NCBI GenBank assembly: GCA_019312705.1
Contig: JAFDCW010000251.1
Coordinates: 1 to 6,659 of the forward strand
Direction: 5' to 3'
From: Deltaproteobacteria bacterium
GTDB taxonomy: Bacteria; Myxococcota; Polyangia; Polyangiales; B10-G4
DNA: 6,659 nt
Shown here: positions 6,182-6,659 of the stretch, in pieces
Numbering within the stretch: the stretch's first letter is position 1
How the letters are laid out: each line of letters begins with the position of its first letter
Notes under the pieces: model-generated
Told to the model about the DNA's origin: nothing
Databases searched by the model: none
What the model saw: the letters and a program-made list of their open reading frames with translations, nothing else
Made by a program: the position numbers and the translations under genes

Positions 6182-6187
6182 ACTATG
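6182..6187 (-). promoter_or_regulatory. possible -10 for the structured RNA
   Basis: The minus strand reads CATAGT here (four of six to TATAAT) inside the only AT-rich stretch of the intergenic region. A start about 7 nt downstream would fall near 6175, just before the first arm of the three-way junction at 6169. No -35 is visible at the usual distance, so the call is weak; the RNA could equally be processed from the upstream gene's transcript. Confidence 0.2.
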
Positions 6188-6188
6188 C

Positions 6189-6204
6189 ATTCACAGTAGT
6201 GAAT
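6189..6204. repeat. small AT-rich inverted repeat
   Basis: ATTCAC (6189-6194) and GTGAAT (6199-6204) form perfect 6-bp arms around the 4-nt loop agta. It stands out as AT-rich in a very GC-rich setting, next to the possible -10 hexamer, so it could be an operator or a small RNA hairpin. Confidence 0.5.
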
Positions 6205-6207
6205 TGG

Positions 6208-6217
6208 TGGGCGCCCA
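6208..6217. repeat. 10-bp perfect palindrome
   Basis: TGGGCGCCCA is a perfect 10-bp palindrome, 3 bp from the AT-rich inverted repeat. In GC-rich DNA such a palindrome can arise by chance, so a protein-binding role is only possible. Confidence 0.35.
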
Positions 6218-6260
6218 GGGGATGAAGTGTTGGGGGACGGGCGCGACGCCGAGGTAGGGC

Positions 6261-6351
6261 TCGTTGAGAGACAAGGGAGCGAAAGCTGGGAACCGTCCGC
6301 TTCCCTGACCCCGGAGGGCGTGATGCCCTCCGGGACATTCTCTCTCATCGA
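6261..6351 (-). other. branched hairpin region over the four-helix-bundle stop codon
   Basis: Three nested pairings are seen. An outer stem pairs 6261-6271 with 6341-6351 (10 of 11). Inside it, AGGGAGCG (6274-6281) pairs with CGCTTCCCT (6298-6306) with one bulged base, and a 10-bp perfect hairpin pairs 6310-6319 with 6325-6334 around the 5-nt loop gtgat. The outer stem includes the stop codon of the minus-strand gene (6345-6347), so in that gene's mRNA this is the end of the coding region plus the 3' untranslated region. The 10-bp hairpin may stop transcription or stabilise the 3' end, but no T-run follows it on the minus strand. Confidence 0.5.
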
Positions 6352-6659
6352 CAGAGCTTGAAGAGGATGGCCACGATGTGGTCGAGGCGGTCGACGGCCT
6401 TCGGCAAGTCGTCCAGACGCAAATAGCCGAGAGCCTCGGCCGTCTCGAGACACGCCGTCGACTCCCGGGCCGAGCCCATGGCGTTGGCGTATCGGGCCTG
6501 TCGATTCCTACCGGAGGACCGACTGCCCTCCGCGATGTTCAATGGAACGCTACTCAAACATCGCCGCAGCTGCCGGCCCAAGTCACGGTCATGGACTTCG
6601 ATACGCTCAATCAACGGACGGACCATCCGAACCGCACCCAGAGAGAGTTGGTAACACTG
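6345..6659 (-). CDS. four-helix-bundle protein, 23S-IVS/S23 family (5' partial)
   Basis: The frame is open to the right edge. An ATG lies at 6626, but upstream codons read CYQLSLGAVR, which continues the first family helix (typically Y..A....R..RPL.ERI), so the real start is probably off the window. Family landmarks are RPLIERIEVHDRDLGRQLRR, the signature SVPLNIAEGS, then RQARYANAMGSARESTACLETAEALGYL and a final helix DRLDHIVAILFKL. The fold is a small all-helical bundle, known as the protein of 23S rRNA intervening sequences and related to Avd of diversity-generating retroelements, where it binds the reverse transcriptase and nucleic acid. The function of orphan copies is not established. 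No rRNA or reverse transcriptase is present here. Codon use (TTG, AGT, CGT, TGT, GTT, CCA) is less GC-rich than in the neighbours, hinting at transfer. It lies just upstream, on the same strand, of the structured segments. Confidence 0.88.
   Translation of the reverse strand, partial: QCYQLSLGAVRMVRPLIERIEVHDRDLGRQLRRCLSSVPLNIAEGSRSSGRNRQARYANAMGSARESTACLETAEALGYLRLDDLPKAVDRLDHIVAILFKLCR

Larger units (their letters stand above)
5880..6344. other. 465-bp non-coding, repeat- and hairpin-rich region
   Basis: No credible protein gene is seen between the kinase stop and the four-helix-bundle gene stop. Open frames that cross the region consist of Arg-Glu runs, Pro-Val runs or Gly/Arg-rich sequence made by the repeats and GC-rich stems. 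In order it holds a GGGAAC array, a branched 183-bp self-complementary segment, a small AT-rich hairpin, a 10-bp palindrome and a second branched hairpin region. Each is listed separately. Confidence 0.7.

Noticed and set aside
5876..6190. Minus-strand open frame ending in Pro-Val repeats
   Set aside because: The Pro-Val run is the hexanucleotide repeat read backwards; the rest is translated hairpin arms.
5842..6225. Plus-strand open frame with Arg-Glu runs
   Set aside because: It is created by the GGGAAC array and GC-rich stems, starts inside the kinase gene and shows no protein-like pattern.
5968..6453. 161-codon minus-strand open frame through the structured region
   Set aside because: It overlaps the four-helix-bundle gene in another frame and its composition is that of translated stems.
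5987..6659. Retron or diversity-generating retroelement
   Set aside because: No reverse transcriptase and no template/variable repeat pair is present in the window; only the Avd-like fold and a structured RNA are shared. Sequence beyond the right edge could change this.
5987..6659. 23S rRNA intervening sequence
   Set aside because: No 23S rRNA sequence flanks the gene, and the structured arms lie on one side of it rather than around it.

Overview
The window is GC-rich (roughly 70% by eye). Its gene types point to a member of the Myxococcota or a related deltaproteobacterial lineage: a GAF-type sensor kinase, a Hanks-type Ser/Thr kinase, a B12-type radical SAM enzyme and an orphan four-helix-bundle (23S-intervening-sequence-like) protein. 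This placement is inference; there is no rRNA or other marker gene.

Layout. Positions 1-1147 (+) hold the 3' part of a GAF/HisKA/HATPase histidine kinase whose start lies off the window. It converges on an unrecognised membrane-anchored protein at 964-2121 (-). The two genes overlap tail to tail by 184 bp, and both low-complexity C-terminal tails are written in the same degenerate 9-bp repeat. The divergent spacer at 2122-2327 contains a 10-bp tandem array. It is followed by a B12-type radical SAM protein (2328-3641, +), a 225-bp spacer with a minus-oriented terminator-like hairpin and a possible promoter, alanine dehydrogenase (3867-4979, +; strong RBS, GTG start), and a compact soluble Ser/Thr protein kinase 27 bp further on (5007-5879, +).

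The right end (5880-6659) is of a different kind. It starts with a GGGAAC hexanucleotide array (5897-5932). Next is a highly self-complementary 183-bp segment (5987-6169) that folds on paper into a compact three-way junction with stems of about 28, 19 and 16 bp. Then come a small AT-rich hairpin, a 10-bp palindrome and a second branched hairpin region that reaches the stop codon of a minus-strand gene. That gene (6345-6659, cut by the window edge) encodes an orphan four-helix-bundle protein of the 23S-IVS/S23 family, the family that also includes the Avd protein of diversity-generating retroelements. Both isolated mismatches in the 183-bp fold are C-A on the + strand and become G-U wobbles on the - strand. 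This suggests a functional RNA made from the same strand as the four-helix-bundle gene and lying directly downstream of it. A protein plus structured-RNA pair, or a multicopy element carrying both, is the best candidate here for an undescribed system.

The metabolic and signalling genes look like ordinary chromosomal content and do not form one obvious pathway. Ald and the Ser/Thr kinase are the only pair close enough to suggest co-transcription, although the kinase also has a -10-like hexamer 6 nt before its ATG.
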